DNA of 59,115 bases, from positions 1 through 59,115 of the forward strand of contig JAAYFI010000023.1 of the NCBI GenBank assembly GCA_012728315.1, read 5' to 3'. Below are positions 9,014 to 18,747 of the stretch, in pieces. Source of the DNA: Gammaproteobacteria bacterium (GTDB lineage Bacteria; Pseudomonadota; Gammaproteobacteria; Pseudomonadales; Pseudomonadaceae). A model generated the notes under the pieces. That model did not search any database and had not been told where the DNA came from. It saw nothing but the letters and a program-made list of their open reading frames with translations. A program made the position numbers and the translations under genes. The number at the start of each line of letters is the position of its first letter. Within the stretch, counting starts at the first letter, position 1.

Positions 9014-9703
9014 TTAAAGCATGTGGGTTTTATCCTGTTCAATGGCTGCATCCAATGTTTCCAGCAGTTGTTTGCGTACCTTTAGCTTGGTGTTGCGGTG
9101 CGCGGTCATATTGATTTTTTTCATCATGGTTGCCACGCCGAGCGCAGTCTGCATCAGCTCTTCAGCAGGCACAACGCGGTCTAAGAAGCCCGCATCAACC
9201 GCTGTTACAGGGTTAAATAACTCGCCATTGATGACCGAGCGTTGAAAAGCCGGTTGGGTTAAACGGTCTTTAGCCAGCGCAATACCTGCGTTGTGCATGG
9301 TCATGCCAATCAGCACTTCATTGAGGCCGATATTGAACGGGCCTTCAACACCAATTCGATAGTCTGCTGACAACAGTAAAAACGCACCCTTGGCAATGGC
9401 ATGGCCTGAGCAGGCAACAATGATTGGATAGGGGTGTGCTAACATACGGCGCGCTAATGTTGAGCCTGAGGCCACTAGATTGATCGCCTGTTCAGGGCCT
9501 GCGGTCATCACTTTTAAATCATAGCCACCCGAGAGGATGCCAGGTTGTCCGGTAATGATAACAATGGCACGATCTTGCTCAGCCTGATCTAAACATTGGT
9601 TAAAAGCTGTGATCATATCGGGGGAAATTGCATTAACTTTGCCGTTATTTAGGGTTAAGGTAGCAATACCTTCGTTACAGCTATAGTGAATCAGCTCGCT
9701 CAT
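9014..9703 (-). CDS. Enoyl-CoA hydratase/isomerase family protein
   Basis: A 229-residue crotonase-fold protein. The two oxyanion-hole segments are recognisable: SGGYDLKVM near residue 60 and ACSGHAIAKGAFLLLSADY near residues 98-116. It is shorter than FadB-type hydratases but close to the small stand-alone crotonases common in pseudomonads. The substrate (a fatty acyl-CoA or another CoA ester) cannot be predicted. It is monocistronic, convergent with the SpeE-like gene and divergent from tusA. Confidence 0.85.
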   Translation of the reverse strand: MSELIHYSCNEGIATLTLNNGKVNAISPDMITAFNQCLDQAEQDRAIVIITGQPGILSGGYDLKVMTAGPEQAINLVASGSTLARRMLAHPYPIIVACSGHAIAKGAFLLLSADYRIGVEGPFNIGLNEVLIGMTMHNAGIALAKDRLTQPAFQRSVINGELFNPVTAVDAGFLDRVVPAEELMQTALGVATMMKKINMTAHRNTKLKVRKQLLETLDAAIEQDKTHML

Positions 9704-9879
9704 GACATAGAATCCTTATTGTTGATATTGAGACGCACAGTACCCAGCTCTGAATAATAGGTAAAGCACAAAGACTGACTTGCAAGTCGAGTTTTGTAAG
9801 AGGGTGTAGCAGTCAAAATGTGTATGTACAGCTTGGGCTCAGCTCGCGCAGTGAAATTTAAATCAAAGGTAAAATTAAC

Positions 9880-10125
9880 GTGACTGAAATGTTAATACAG
9901 GCGGATGCCGAACTGGATGCCAGCGGTCTTTTTTGTCCAGAGCCGGTAATGATGCTGCACACCAAAGTGCGCGAACTCGGCGCCGGTGATGTTTTAAAAG
10001 TGATAGCAACCGATCCATCCACACAGCGTGATATACCTAAGTTTTGTGTTTTTTTAGAGCATCAATTACTCGATAGCTGTGAAAAAGATGGTGTTTACAC
10101 CTACTTAATTCGTAAAAAACTTTAA
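9880..10125 (+). CDS. tusA: Sulfur carrier protein TusA
   Basis: An 81-residue TusA/SirA family protein that relays persulfide sulfur, classically from IscS to the TusBCD/MnmA system for 2-thiouridine in tRNA and also toward Moco synthesis. The active cysteine is in [15 protein letters not shown]. Translation probably starts at GTG 9880; an ATG 9 nt downstream is an alternative. Its possible Moco role is notable given the large molybdenum island later in the window. Confidence 0.92.
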   Translation: MTEMLIQADAELDASGLFCPEPVMMLHTKVRELGAGDVLKVIATDPSTQRDIPKFCVFLEHQLLDSCEKDGVYTYLIRKKL

Positions 10126-10172
10126 GCTGGCGGTATTCAGTACATTTCCAATGCAGTTCAAGCGGGGATTCT

Positions 10173-11063
10173 ATGGAGCAGTTTCGCAATATTGGCATTA
10201 TCGGACGGATGGGCAGTGCGCGTGTCTTAGAAACCATTCGCCGACTCAAGCGTTATCTGATTGGGCGGCATTTACATGTCATCTTAGAAGAAACCATTGC
10301 GGAAATGCTACCTGGCCATAACTTGCAGACCAGTTCACGTAAATTGCTCGGTGAGGTCTGTGATTTGGTGATTGTTGTGGGCGGGGATGGCTCCATGCTT
10401 GGCGCCGCTCGTGCGCTCGCGCAACACAATGTACCTGTGCTTGGGATTAACCGTGGAAGCTTGGGTTTTTTAACCGATATCCTGCCAGAACATCTGGAAT
10501 CGCAAATCTCTGAGGTATTGGCTGGTAACTATACTATTGAGCAGCGCTTTTTATTGGAAACTGAAGTGCGCCGTGCCGGTGCGCCTATTGGCCAAGGTGA
10601 TGCTCTGAACGATATTGTTCTGCATCCGGGTAAATCAACGCGCATGATTGAGTTTGAGTTGTTTATTGACGGGCAGTTTGTTTACAGCCTGAAAGCAGAC
10701 GGCTTAATTATCGCAACGCCGACGGGCTCCACAGCCTATGCATTGTCTGCAGGCGGGCCAATTATGCATCCGCGTTTAGATGCAATTGTCATTGTGCCGA
10801 TGTACCCACACACGCTATCGAGCCGCCCAATTGTGGTGGATGCTGATAGCGAGTTAAAAGTTATTGTGTCTGAGGATATGAGCATTTATCCGCTGGTTTC
10901 TTGCGATGGTCAAAACCATGTGACCTGTGCGCCCGGCGATACCTTGCATATTCAGCGTAAGCCACAAAAACTGCGCTTGATTCACCCGCTTGATCATAAT
11001 TTTTATGCGGTGTGCCGTGACAAACTGGGCTGGGGGAGCCGCCTGGGGCAGGATAACAAGTAA
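10173..11063 (+). CDS. nadK: NAD kinase
   Basis: A 296-residue cytoplasmic ATP-NAD kinase producing NADP. The catalytic GGDGSMLGAARAL motif, the NRGSLGFLTD segment and the conserved TPTGSTAYALSAGGPI segment are all intact. The stop codon overlaps the next ATG (TAATG), so it is translationally coupled to the metallophosphatase gene. Length is normal. Confidence 0.97.
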   Translation: MEQFRNIGIIGRMGSARVLETIRRLKRYLIGRHLHVILEETIAEMLPGHNLQTSSRKLLGEVCDLVIVVGGDGSMLGAARALAQHNVPVLGINRGSLGFLTDILPEHLESQISEVLAGNYTIEQRFLLETEVRRAGAPIGQGDALNDIVLHPGKSTRMIEFELFIDGQFVYSLKADGLIIATPTGSTAYALSAGGPIMHPRLDAIVIVPMYPHTLSSRPIVVDADSELKVIVSEDMSIYPLVSCDGQNHVTCAPGDTLHIQRKPQKLRLIHPLDHNFYAVCRDKLGWGSRLGQDNK

Positions 11064-12040
11064 TGTGGCTTGATCCGTCGCGCTGTTATGACCTTATAGG
11101 TGACGTGCATGGCTGTGCGCGCACCCTTGAGCGCTTGCTGGAGGTCTTGGGCTATAAAAAACAGGGGGGTGTTTGGCAGCATGCCAGTCATCAAGCCTTG
11201 TTTCTTGGTGACCTCATTGATCGGGGTCCGCGTATTCGGGAGACTTTACACATTGTCCATGCCATGGTCGAAGCAGGGCATGCGCATTGCATTATGGGTA
11301 ACCATGAGTATTACGCGCTGGCATGGAATACACCCATTGAACGCAATGGCGAGCACACCCATGTACGTGAGCACAATAAACGTCATGCACGTTTGCAGCA
11401 GGAGACGTTTGCACAGTTTGAGCAACATCCTTATGACTGGCAGGATTTTAACCAGTGGTTTTTAAGCTTGCCTTTATTTATTGATGCGCAACGCTTTCGA
11501 GCTGTGCACGCCTGCTGGGATCAGCGCTTAATCAATACATTGCGTACACGTTTTCCGGACGGTCGCATCGATACACACTTCATCCAGCAATCTGCCATTG
11601 AGGGCAGCCTCGCAGATCGAACCTTTAATCGCTTACTGCGCGGGGTAAACTTGCCATTACCTTATGGGATGTCACAAGTGGGTCAAGACGGTTATCGCCG
11701 CTCATCATTTCGTACGAAATTTTGGCATGAAGATCTGTCAGCCTTGACCTATGGCGATGTGGTATTTCAACCCGATGCATTACCTGAGCACATCGCACAA
11801 AAGCCACTGCCTGCGCAGTATTTGCGAGATATCAGCGGTTATGATGAGCAGCAGCCGTTGTTATTTGTTGGGCACTATTGGCGTCAAGGGCAACCCAGCC
11901 TCATTCGCCCGAATTTAGCCTGTTTAGATTACAGTGCAGTCAATGGTGGTAAATTAGTCGCCTACCGTTTGCAGCAAGAGGAACGCTTGCTGCCGAGTCA
12001 TTTTGTTTGGGTGGACGCCCAAGATGAAGGGTATCTGTGA
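11063..12040 (+). CDS. Metallophosphoesterase (PP2A/PrpE-like)
   Basis: A 325-residue calcineurin-like phosphoesterase. The metal-binding blocks appear in order: GDVHGCARTL near the N-terminus, GDLIDRGPR, GNHEYYALAW and a C-terminal GHYWR. This pattern matches PrpE/ApaH-like or serine/threonine phosphatases, so the substrate could be a dinucleoside polyphosphate or a phosphoprotein. It overlaps nadK by 1 nt and the rhomboid gene by 4 nt (ATGA), forming a tight nadK-phosphatase-rhomboid operon. Confidence 0.87.
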   Translation: MWLDPSRCYDLIGDVHGCARTLERLLEVLGYKKQGGVWQHASHQALFLGDLIDRGPRIRETLHIVHAMVEAGHAHCIMGNHEYYALAWNTPIERNGEHTHVREHNKRHARLQQETFAQFEQHPYDWQDFNQWFLSLPLFIDAQRFRAVHACWDQRLINTLRTRFPDGRIDTHFIQQSAIEGSLADRTFNRLLRGVNLPLPYGMSQVGQDGYRRSSFRTKFWHEDLSALTYGDVVFQPDALPEHIAQKPLPAQYLRDISGYDEQQPLLFVGHYWRQGQPSLIRPNLACLDYSAVNGGKLVAYRLQQEERLLPSHFVWVDAQDEGYL

Positions 12041-12921
12041 TGAGTTGGAGCAGTGCTTTACGAGTGCCATTGGATACAGATCTTGCGCTTTTCTTGCAGC
12101 TGTTGCAGCGGCAAGACATTGCGTATCGGGTTACAGAAGACAGCGGTGAGCAAGTCGTGTGGGTTGCTAATGATGTGCAGGCTGAGCAGGTGCAAGAGCT
12201 GTATCAGCTGTTTCATGATAACTATGGCGCTGTTAAAGCGCAGCTGGCTCACAGGTCAGCGCAACCACCACAGCAGCGCAGCGCTGGTTTTACTGAGCAG
12301 TTGCGGCGCAGCCCGATGACTACGGTGGTGCTCATTGCCTGCCTTGTGGTCGCCTTGCTGACGCAGTTGGGCGATAATTTAGCCACGATCCGCTGGTTTA
12401 CGTTTAATGATTTTCAAATTCAGGGCGACTACGTTTATTTTGCCTCACTTGAGTACAGTCTAGCGCAAGGGCAGTGGTGGCGATTGATCTCACCGATGCT
12501 GCTGCACTTTGGCGTGTTGCACTTGGCAATGAATATGATGTGGTATTGGGAATTGGGGCGGCGTATTGAGTATCAGCAAGGCTGGCTGTTTTTATTAGCG
12601 CTGACCTTGGTCTCGGCGGTGGTGTCCAATGCCAGTCAGTTTATCTTCTCCGGTGCATCATTGTTTGGCGGCTTATCGGGCGTACTCTACGCGGTGCTGG
12701 GGCATTGTTGGATTTACCAACGTATTTTTCCGCAAGCCAGTTACGCGTTGCCTAAGGGCGTTGTGGCTATGATGCTGATTTGGCTGCTGTTATGCTTGTT
12801 TGGCGTGGTGAGCGCGCTAGGTTTTGGTCAGATCGCGAATGCGGCGCATGTCAGCGGTCTGTTGGTTGGGTGTTTAAGCGGTGGCGTATTTGCCTTTATT
12901 GCGCGCCAGCGTGCGGCGTAA
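12037..12921 (+). CDS. glpG: Rhomboid intramembrane serine protease (GlpG-like)
   Basis: A 294-residue rhomboid protease. An N-terminal cytoplasmic domain (about 1-85) precedes six membrane segments. The catalytic serine is in GGLSGVLYAVLG and the catalytic histidine in NAAHVSGLLVG. The conserved HFGVLHLAMNMMW segment supplies the oxyanion-hole region. The domain order matches E. coli GlpG, which cleaves membrane proteins within the bilayer. Last gene of the nadK operon. Confidence 0.9.
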   Translation: MMSWSSALRVPLDTDLALFLQLLQRQDIAYRVTEDSGEQVVWVANDVQAEQVQELYQLFHDNYGAVKAQLAHRSAQPPQQRSAGFTEQLRRSPMTTVVLIACLVVALLTQLGDNLATIRWFTFNDFQIQGDYVYFASLEYSLAQGQWWRLISPMLLHFGVLHLAMNMMWYWELGRRIEYQQGWLFLLALTLVSAVVSNASQFIFSGASLFGGLSGVLYAVLGHCWIYQRIFPQASYALPKGVVAMMLIWLLLCLFGVVSALGFGQIANAAHVSGLLVGCLSGGVFAFIARQRAA

Positions 12922-12952
12922 AGCCTTAAGTTAATTTTTGTAGGAATTTATG

Positions 12953-13231
12953 ATGACAACTTTTACTGATTTAATTCAACGTATCACTCCAGAAACATAC
13001 AAAACATTAAAGTTAGCGATGGAAATCGGTAAGTGGGGTGACGGCACTAAAATGACCCAAGAGCAGAAAGAGCTGACCATGCAAGCGATGATTCTTTGGG
13101 AGCAAGCCAACTTGCCAGAAGAAGAGCGCACCGGTTACATGGGCGGTCAAGAGTGCGGATCTAAAGCTAAAAAGCAGCTTAGCGATGAGCAGGCCGCTTT
13201 ATTTGCACCGGCGGCAGGGACTCTGCACTGA
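12953..13231 (+). CDS. DUF1315 family protein (YeaC-like)
   Basis: A 92-residue acidic protein of the DUF1315/YeaC family, function unknown. It contains the typical core WGDGTKMTQEQKELTMQAMILWE. It is coupled to the next gene, the last base of its TGA being the first base of that ATG, a pairing common in pseudomonads. The start could be either of two adjacent ATGs (12950 or 12953). Confidence 0.85.
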   Translation: MTTFTDLIQRITPETYKTLKLAMEIGKWGDGTKMTQEQKELTMQAMILWEQANLPEEERTGYMGGQECGSKAKKQLSDEQAALFAPAAGTLH

Positions 13232-14076
13232 TGCTGGAATTAGGCCGTGGCGCCATCAGTAAAATGCAAATTGCGCTGGATGCACCGGCGCAATACAGTT
13301 TACGTCTCAATGACGAACAGCATGCGCTGAACCCCTTGATTGGCCAAACCTTGCGTCTTGAATTTTTGGGTTCGATCAATTGCACACATTGCGATCGTTT
13401 AACCAAGAAAAGCTTCGGTCAAGGGTATTGCTGGCCGTGTTTTTCTAAGCTGGCACAGTGTGATAGTTGCATGATGAGCCCAGAGAAATGCCATTACGAT
13501 GCCGGCACCTGCCGCGAGCCAGAGTGGGCACAAGACTTTTGCATGACCGATCACTTCGTTTACTTGGCCAACTCCACTGGGGTGAAAGTTGGTATTACGC
13601 GTAGCTCACAGTTGCCAACCCGTTGGCTGGATCAAGGTGCGATTCAAGCGGTGCCGATTTTTCGTGTGGCCACGCGTCAGCAATCGGGTTTTGTTGAAGA
13701 TGCGTTGCGCAGCCAAGTGGCGGACCGTACCAATTGGCGCGCCTTGCTCAAAGGTGATGTTGAGCCGGTTGATTTAATCGCCATCCGTGAACAGTTACTC
13801 GATAGCTGTGCCGAGCCTTTGCAAGCACTACAGCAACGCTTTGGTTTGCAAGCGATTCAGCCGATTACCGATGTTGATGTCTTGGACATTGCTTATCCTG
13901 TTGAAGCCTATCCGGCCAAACTCACCAGCTTTAATTTGGATAAAAATCCTGTGGCCGAAGGCACTTTAATTGGTATTAAAGGCCAGTACTTATTGTTTGA
14001 TACCGGGGTGATCAATATCCGTAAATACACCTCGTATCAGCTGTCTGTCAGTGTCAGTCACAACGCCGCACTTTAA
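13231..14076 (+). CDS. DUF2797 family protein with Cys-rich and GIY-YIG-like segments
   Basis: A 281-residue protein of uncharacterised family DUF2797. Residues about 48-100 contain clustered cysteines (CTHCDRLT, GYCWPCF, CDSCMMSPEKC and a later TCREPEW), which look like zinc sites. After these comes HFVYLANSTGVKVGITR with RWLDQGA, resembling the beta-hairpin and Arg/helix start of GIY-YIG endonuclease folds. The catalytic Glu is not obvious. Nuclease or nucleic-acid-binding activity is inference only. Confidence 0.8.
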   Translation: MLELGRGAISKMQIALDAPAQYSLRLNDEQHALNPLIGQTLRLEFLGSINCTHCDRLTKKSFGQGYCWPCFSKLAQCDSCMMSPEKCHYDAGTCREPEWAQDFCMTDHFVYLANSTGVKVGITRSSQLPTRWLDQGAIQAVPIFRVATRQQSGFVEDALRSQVADRTNWRALLKGDVEPVDLIAIREQLLDSCAEPLQALQQRFGLQAIQPITDVDVLDIAYPVEAYPAKLTSFNLDKNPVAEGTLIGIKGQYLLFDTGVINIRKYTSYQLSVSVSHNAAL

Positions 14077-14120
14077 GTTTTACTTTTAAAAGTCAGTGAG
14101 TTTTTAATCGAGGTTTTATT

Positions 14121-16781
14121 ATGCGTACCGAACAACCGAAAATGATCGCTTTAAGTGATTACCGCCTGCCTGATTACCTGATTGATGAAACCCATCTGAC
14201 TTTTGAGTTGCATGAAAGCTATGCCTTGGTGCATGCGCGCTTGTTGATGCAGCGTAATCCTGGGCTCGATGAAAGCTTGCCACCGTTGCTGTTGGATGGT
14301 CAGCAGTTAGAGTTGGTCAATATTGAACTGGATGGCCGACAGTTAACCTCGGTTGAGTACACCCTGACGGACAATCACTTGCAGCTCCAGCCAACAAAAC
14401 ACCAGTTTGAGCTGAACACTACGGTACGCATCGAACCGCAAAACAATACGGCGCTGGAAGGTCTGTATAAATCCTCGGGAATGTTCTGTACTCAATGTGA
14501 GGCAGAGGGTTTCCGTAAGATTACTTACTATCTTGATCGTCCTGATGTGATGAGTCGTTTTACCACCACGATTCATGCAGAAAAACACAGTTACCCGATC
14601 TTGCTGTCCAATGGTAACCCGATTGCCGAAGGCGAAGATGAGAACGGCCGGCACTGGGTTACTTGGGAAGATCCGTTTAAAAAGCCTGCCTATTTGTTTG
14701 CGGTAGTGGCCGGTGATTTGTGGTGCGTCGAAGACAGCTTTACCACCATGAGCGGTCGTGATGTGGCGCTGCGTATTTATGTTGAGCCAGAAAATATCGA
14801 CAAATGCCAGCATGCAATGAACAGTTTGAAGAACTCAATGCGCTGGGATGAAGAAGTCTATGGTCGTGAATACGATTTAGATATTTTCATGATCGTGGCA
14901 GTCAATGATTTCAATATGGGCGCGATGGAGAATAAAGGTTTGAATATCTTTAACTCCAGCTGTGTTCTAGCTAAAGCGGAAACCGCCACTGATGCCGCCC
15001 ATCAGCGTGTTGAAGGCGTGGTGGCCCACGAGTACTTCCATAACTGGTCGGGCAATCGCGTGACCTGCCGTGATTGGTTCCAGCTCTCGCTGAAAGAAGG
15101 CTTTACGGTATTTCGTGATAGCGAGTTTTCTGCGGATATGAACTCGCGGGTGGTCAAGCGTATCGAAGATGTGGCGTATTTGCGTACCCATCAATTCGCC
15201 GAAGATGCCGGCCCCATGGCGCACCCCGTGCGTCCTGCACAATATATGGAAATCTCCAACTTCTACACCTTGACCATTTACGAGAAGGGCGCTGAAGTGG
15301 TGCGTATGCTGCACACTTTGCTCGGTGCTGAAACCTTCCGCAAAGGCTCAGACCTGTACTTTGAGCGCCATGATGGTCAAGCGGTGACCTGTGATGATTT
15401 CATTGCTGCGATGGAAAGCGTCAGCGGGATGGACTTAACCCAGTTTAAGCGCTGGTACAGTCAAGCCGGCACGCCAGAGTTGCAGGTCAGTGACAGCTAC
15501 GATGCTGCCACGCAGACCTATCAATTGACCGTTAAGCAAAGCTGCCCCGACACACCTGGGCAAACCGATAAACAACCCTTTGTGATTCCTTTGAGCATGG
15601 CGCTGCTAAGCAAACAGGGCACAGAGTTGCCTTTACAATTGCAGGGTGAAAGCGTCGCGATTGAAGGTGAACGGGTCTTGTCAGTTACCCAAGCAGAACA
15701 AACTTTTACCTTTATCAATGTTGCAGAGCAGCCATTGCCATCATTACTGCGCGGTTTTTCAGCACCTGTTGTGCTGAGTTATGACTACAGCCGTGATGAT
15801 TTGCTGTTTTTACTGCAACATGACACCGACGGTTTCAATCGTTGGGAAGCAGGCCAGCAATTGGCTCTGCAAGTCATCGAAGAAGTGGTAGGGCAAATCT
15901 ACGAAACAGATGAGCCGATGCTGGACATGCGCCTCATTGAAGTGTTCGAAGCATTGCTTGCGCAAGAAGATTTAGATCCGGCGATGTTGGCTGAGTTTTT
16001 AGCACTGCCGAGCACAGGCTATATCATTGAGCAATATGTGCAGGCTGATCCGTTGGCGATCCATCAGGCGCGCGAGTATGTCAGCAATCAGTTGGCCTTT
16101 GCTTTAAAAGAGCCAATGCTGGCGCGCTATCAGGCTTTGCGTAAAGTGTCGCTCGACACGCCTTATGTTGCCCAAGCCAGCGATTTTGCGCGTCGCCGTT
16201 TGCAAAATATGCTGCTCGCTTATCTGATGCGTACGGAAGACTTGGACATCATGGATGCCTGTATTGATCAGTTCGGCATTGCTGACAATATGACGGAGCG
16301 TTTAGCTGCGTTAGCCTGCTTAGTCAATTCACCGTTTAGCGATGAAGCAGAGAAGGCCTTAGAGAGCTTTGCTGAGCGCTTTGAAAATGATCCGCTGGTA
16401 ATGGATCAATGGTTTACAGTGCAAGCCGCATCTGTGCTACCGAATGGCTTAGAGCGTGTGCAGCATTTACTGCATCACCCAGCCTTTAGCATTAAAAACC
16501 CCAATAAAGTACGTGCCGTGATTGGTGCGTTCAGTACACAAAACACAGCAAACTTCCACGCGCTGGATGGTTCTGGTTATGCTTTTTTGGCGGATATGGT
16601 GATTAAACTGGATGCTTTAAATCCACAAATGGCGGCACGCATGCTTTCGCCATTAACCCGCTGGCAACGCTTTGATTTGCACCAGCAAGAGTTGATGCAA
16701 GCCCAGTTACAGCGCATTAAAAATAGCGGTGATTTATCTGCCGATCTATTTGAGGTGCTAGAGAAAAGTCTGTCTGTTTAA
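14121..16781 (+). CDS. pepN: Aminopeptidase N
   Basis: An 886-residue M1 zinc metallopeptidase that trims N-terminal residues from peptides in the cytoplasm. The exopeptidase motif GAMEN lies around residue 275. The zinc site HEYFHNWSGNRVTCRDWFQL continues to the third ligand Glu in LKEG. The C-terminal half is the helical DUF3458 region typical of proteobacterial PepN. Length is standard. An intrinsic terminator lies about 100 nt downstream. Confidence 0.97.
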   Translation: MRTEQPKMIALSDYRLPDYLIDETHLTFELHESYALVHARLLMQRNPGLDESLPPLLLDGQQLELVNIELDGRQLTSVEYTLTDNHLQLQPTKHQFELNTTVRIEPQNNTALEGLYKSSGMFCTQCEAEGFRKITYYLDRPDVMSRFTTTIHAEKHSYPILLSNGNPIAEGEDENGRHWVTWEDPFKKPAYLFAVVAGDLWCVEDSFTTMSGRDVALRIYVEPENIDKCQHAMNSLKNSMRWDEEVYGREYDLDIFMIVAVNDFNMGAMENKGLNIFNSSCVLAKAETATDAAHQRVEGVVAHEYFHNWSGNRVTCRDWFQLSLKEGFTVFRDSEFSADMNSRVVKRIEDVAYLRTHQFAEDAGPMAHPVRPAQYMEISNFYTLTIYEKGAEVVRMLHTLLGAETFRKGSDLYFERHDGQAVTCDDFIAAMESVSGMDLTQFKRWYSQAGTPELQVSDSYDAATQTYQLTVKQSCPDTPGQTDKQPFVIPLSMALLSKQGTELPLQLQGESVAIEGERVLSVTQAEQTFTFINVAEQPLPSLLRGFSAPVVLSYDYSRDDLLFLLQHDTDGFNRWEAGQQLALQVIEEVVGQIYETDEPMLDMRLIEVFEALLAQEDLDPAMLAEFLALPSTGYIIEQYVQADPLAIHQAREYVSNQLAFALKEPMLARYQALRKVSLDTPYVAQASDFARRRLQNMLLAYLMRTEDLDIMDACIDQFGIADNMTERLAALACLVNSPFSDEAEKALESFAERFENDPLVMDQWFTVQAASVLPNGLERVQHLLHHPAFSIKNPNKVRAVIGAFSTQNTANFHALDGSGYAFLADMVIKLDALNPQMAARMLSPLTRWQRFDLHQQELMQAQLQRIKNSGDLSADLFEVLEKSLSV

Positions 16782-17223
16782 CTCAGATATGGCTGCAGGC
16801 GGGTGTTACCCTCGGCTTTTAAATATGTAACTGTTACTTTTTGTCACACTGCACTGTGCGGCGCAGTGCGTGTGACAGAGATAACGCGCTCATGCGCGTT
16901 TTTTTCTGCATATCAATGCGCAGCCGTCAGCAAAAAAACATGAGACTTAATCCGTTTTCGATAGATTTAAGCAGTAAATGGTGCAGCTTTTACATATGAC
17001 CTTTGAGTTCAAAAGAGACTCCTAAGTCACTGTATTAAAAAGACTTTTAAATGGCTTTTTGTCGCAAGCTGGCATCATGGTTGCTGTATATTCTCTAAAA
17101 GATGGTGTAAGTGGGGAGGAGGGGTGCTGTTGCGCCTTACGATGCAGGCTGTTTCAGCATGCAGCTTACGCTCTGACAGGTATTGTTTTGATACCTGCTG
17201 AATCTGTCGCGGAGAATAATAAA
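16782..17223 (+). other. 442 nt intergenic region upstream of the DUF1329 gene
   Basis: It contains an imperfect hairpin at about 16845-16874 and the pepN terminator at 16883-16905. A CAGGTAT/ATACCTG hairpin (17177-17197) lies about 26 nt before the DUF1329 start and may shape its mRNA leader. No convincing gene was seen; an open frame extending upstream from 17224 lacks protein-like character. Confidence 0.5.
16883..16905 (+). terminator. Rho-independent terminator of pepN
   Basis: The stem AACGCGC/GCGCGTT with loop TCAT is followed by a T-run. Confidence 0.85.
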
Positions 17224-18588
17224 ATGCTTAAAAAGCACAGCTTGCTCAGTGTTTTCGCTTTAACACTGTGCATCAATCAAGCAATGGCTGCGGTATCTGC
17301 AAGTGCAGCGGCACAGTTAGGTACTACGTTAATGCCCCTAGGGGGAGAGATGGCGGGTAATGCGGCAGGCACTATTCCGGCATGGACTGGCGGTTTAAAA
17401 ACAGCACCTGCCGGTTATAAGGCAGGGCAGCACCATATTGATCCCTATCCAGATGACAAACCTTTATTCACTATTACTAACGCGAATCTAAATCAGTACA
17501 AAAACAACCTATCGGATGGTCAGATCGCTTTATTTAATAGCTACCCAGAAACTTATCAAATCCCAGTGTATCCGACGCGCCGCTCTGCAGCAGCACCGCA
17601 GTGGGTGTACGATAACAGCAAATACAATGCGCTCAATGCTCAGCTAGATAACAGCGGCAATAGTTTTTCCAACGCGAAAGGTGGCATACCTTTTCCAATA
17701 ACCGACAATGCAGTCGAGATGCTTTGGAATCATATTGCGCGCTACAGAGGGGTTTATGGCGTACGTAATGCTGCCGAAGCCGTTGTACAGCGTGGCGGCT
17801 CTTATGCGTTGGTCTCCGCTCAGCAGGAGATTTTATTTAAATTTTATGAAAATCAAGGCCAAACCCAGAATGCCGACAATATGCTGTTTTATTATTTGTC
17901 ATTTGTTAAAAGCCCCGCGCGGCTAGCCGGTGGTGCAGTCTTAGTGCATGAAACCCTCGACCAAACTCAGAATATGCGTCAAGCATGGGCCTACAACGCC
18001 GGTCAGCGCCGCGTGCGCAGAGCGCCAAACTTGTCTTATGATGCGCCTATTGCAGCCTCTGAAGGCATTCGTACGGCCGATAGCACTGATATCTACAATG
18101 GCAGTCCAGATCGTTACCAGTGGACTCTTATAGGTAAAAAAGAGATTTACATTCCCTACAATAACTACAAAATCACGCACCCCAGTCTGAGCTATAAAGC
18201 CTTGCTGCAACCCGGGCATATCAACCCAGCAGTCACGCGTAATGAATTGCATCGCGTTTGGGTTGTAGAGGGTAAACTGCGCAGTGGTGCGCGTCACGTA
18301 TACTCCAAGCGTCGCTTTTACCTGGATGAAGACAGCTGGCAAATTGTTTTAGCGGATGAGTTCGACAGCCGCGGCGAATTATGGAAAGTATCGATGGCCT
18401 ATTTGAAAAGCTATTATGAGTTGCCGGCCATCTGGACCGCGCTTGACGTTTTTTATGACTTACAAGGTCGTCGCTATCATGTGCAAAACCTAGACAATGA
18501 AGAGGCTGGCACCATTGACTTCAGTAAACAAGCACCGGATGACAGCTACTTTAAACCTGCAGCCTTGCGTCGGCGTGGCGTTCGTTAA
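17224..18588 (+). CDS. DUF1329 outer-membrane/periplasmic protein
   Basis: A 454-residue secreted protein of DUF1329, a family structurally related to LolB/lipid-binding proteins and often found beside MMPL transporters. A signal peptide is clear, with likely cleavage after AMA near residue 23. The ATG at 17224 has GGAG about 8 nt upstream and gives the signal peptide directly. It is the first gene of a three-gene set with the YCF48-like protein and the MMPL pump, suggesting export or trafficking of a lipid or hydrophobic compound. The substrate is unknown. Confidence 0.87.
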   Translation: MLKKHSLLSVFALTLCINQAMAAVSASAAAQLGTTLMPLGGEMAGNAAGTIPAWTGGLKTAPAGYKAGQHHIDPYPDDKPLFTITNANLNQYKNNLSDGQIALFNSYPETYQIPVYPTRRSAAAPQWVYDNSKYNALNAQLDNSGNSFSNAKGGIPFPITDNAVEMLWNHIARYRGVYGVRNAAEAVVQRGGSYALVSAQQEILFKFYENQGQTQNADNMLFYYLSFVKSPARLAGGAVLVHETLDQTQNMRQAWAYNAGQRRVRRAPNLSYDAPIAASEGIRTADSTDIYNGSPDRYQWTLIGKKEIYIPYNNYKITHPSLSYKALLQPGHINPAVTRNELHRVWVVEGKLRSGARHVYSKRRFYLDEDSWQIVLADEFDSRGELWKVSMAYLKSYYELPAIWTALDVFYDLQGRRYHVQNLDNEEAGTIDFSKQAPDDSYFKPAALRRRGVR

Positions 18589-18601
18589 TAAGCCTTGCTT
18601 T

Positions 18602-18629
18602 AAAAGCCGTAGCGCCCAGAGGCTTTTTA
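18602..18629 (+). terminator. Weak terminator-like hairpin after the DUF1329 gene
   Basis: AAAAGCC pairs with GGCTTTT across a 12 nt loop, ending in TTTTTAATT. It may only reduce read-through into the next gene of the set. Confidence 0.45.
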
Positions 18630-18747
18630 ATTGCTCTGCGGTGCTCTTACTCAACAACCTTGGATAATGATTGCTGCGGTACTTTCTATCCCATAGGATT
18701 AAAGCCTCAGCTAAGAGAAACATCTACAAAAATAACGGTGAATATAT

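Noticed and set aside
17059..17223. An N-terminal extension of the DUF1329 protein
   Set aside because: Starting at ATG 17224 gives a clean signal peptide with GGAG upstream; the extension would bury the signal peptide.
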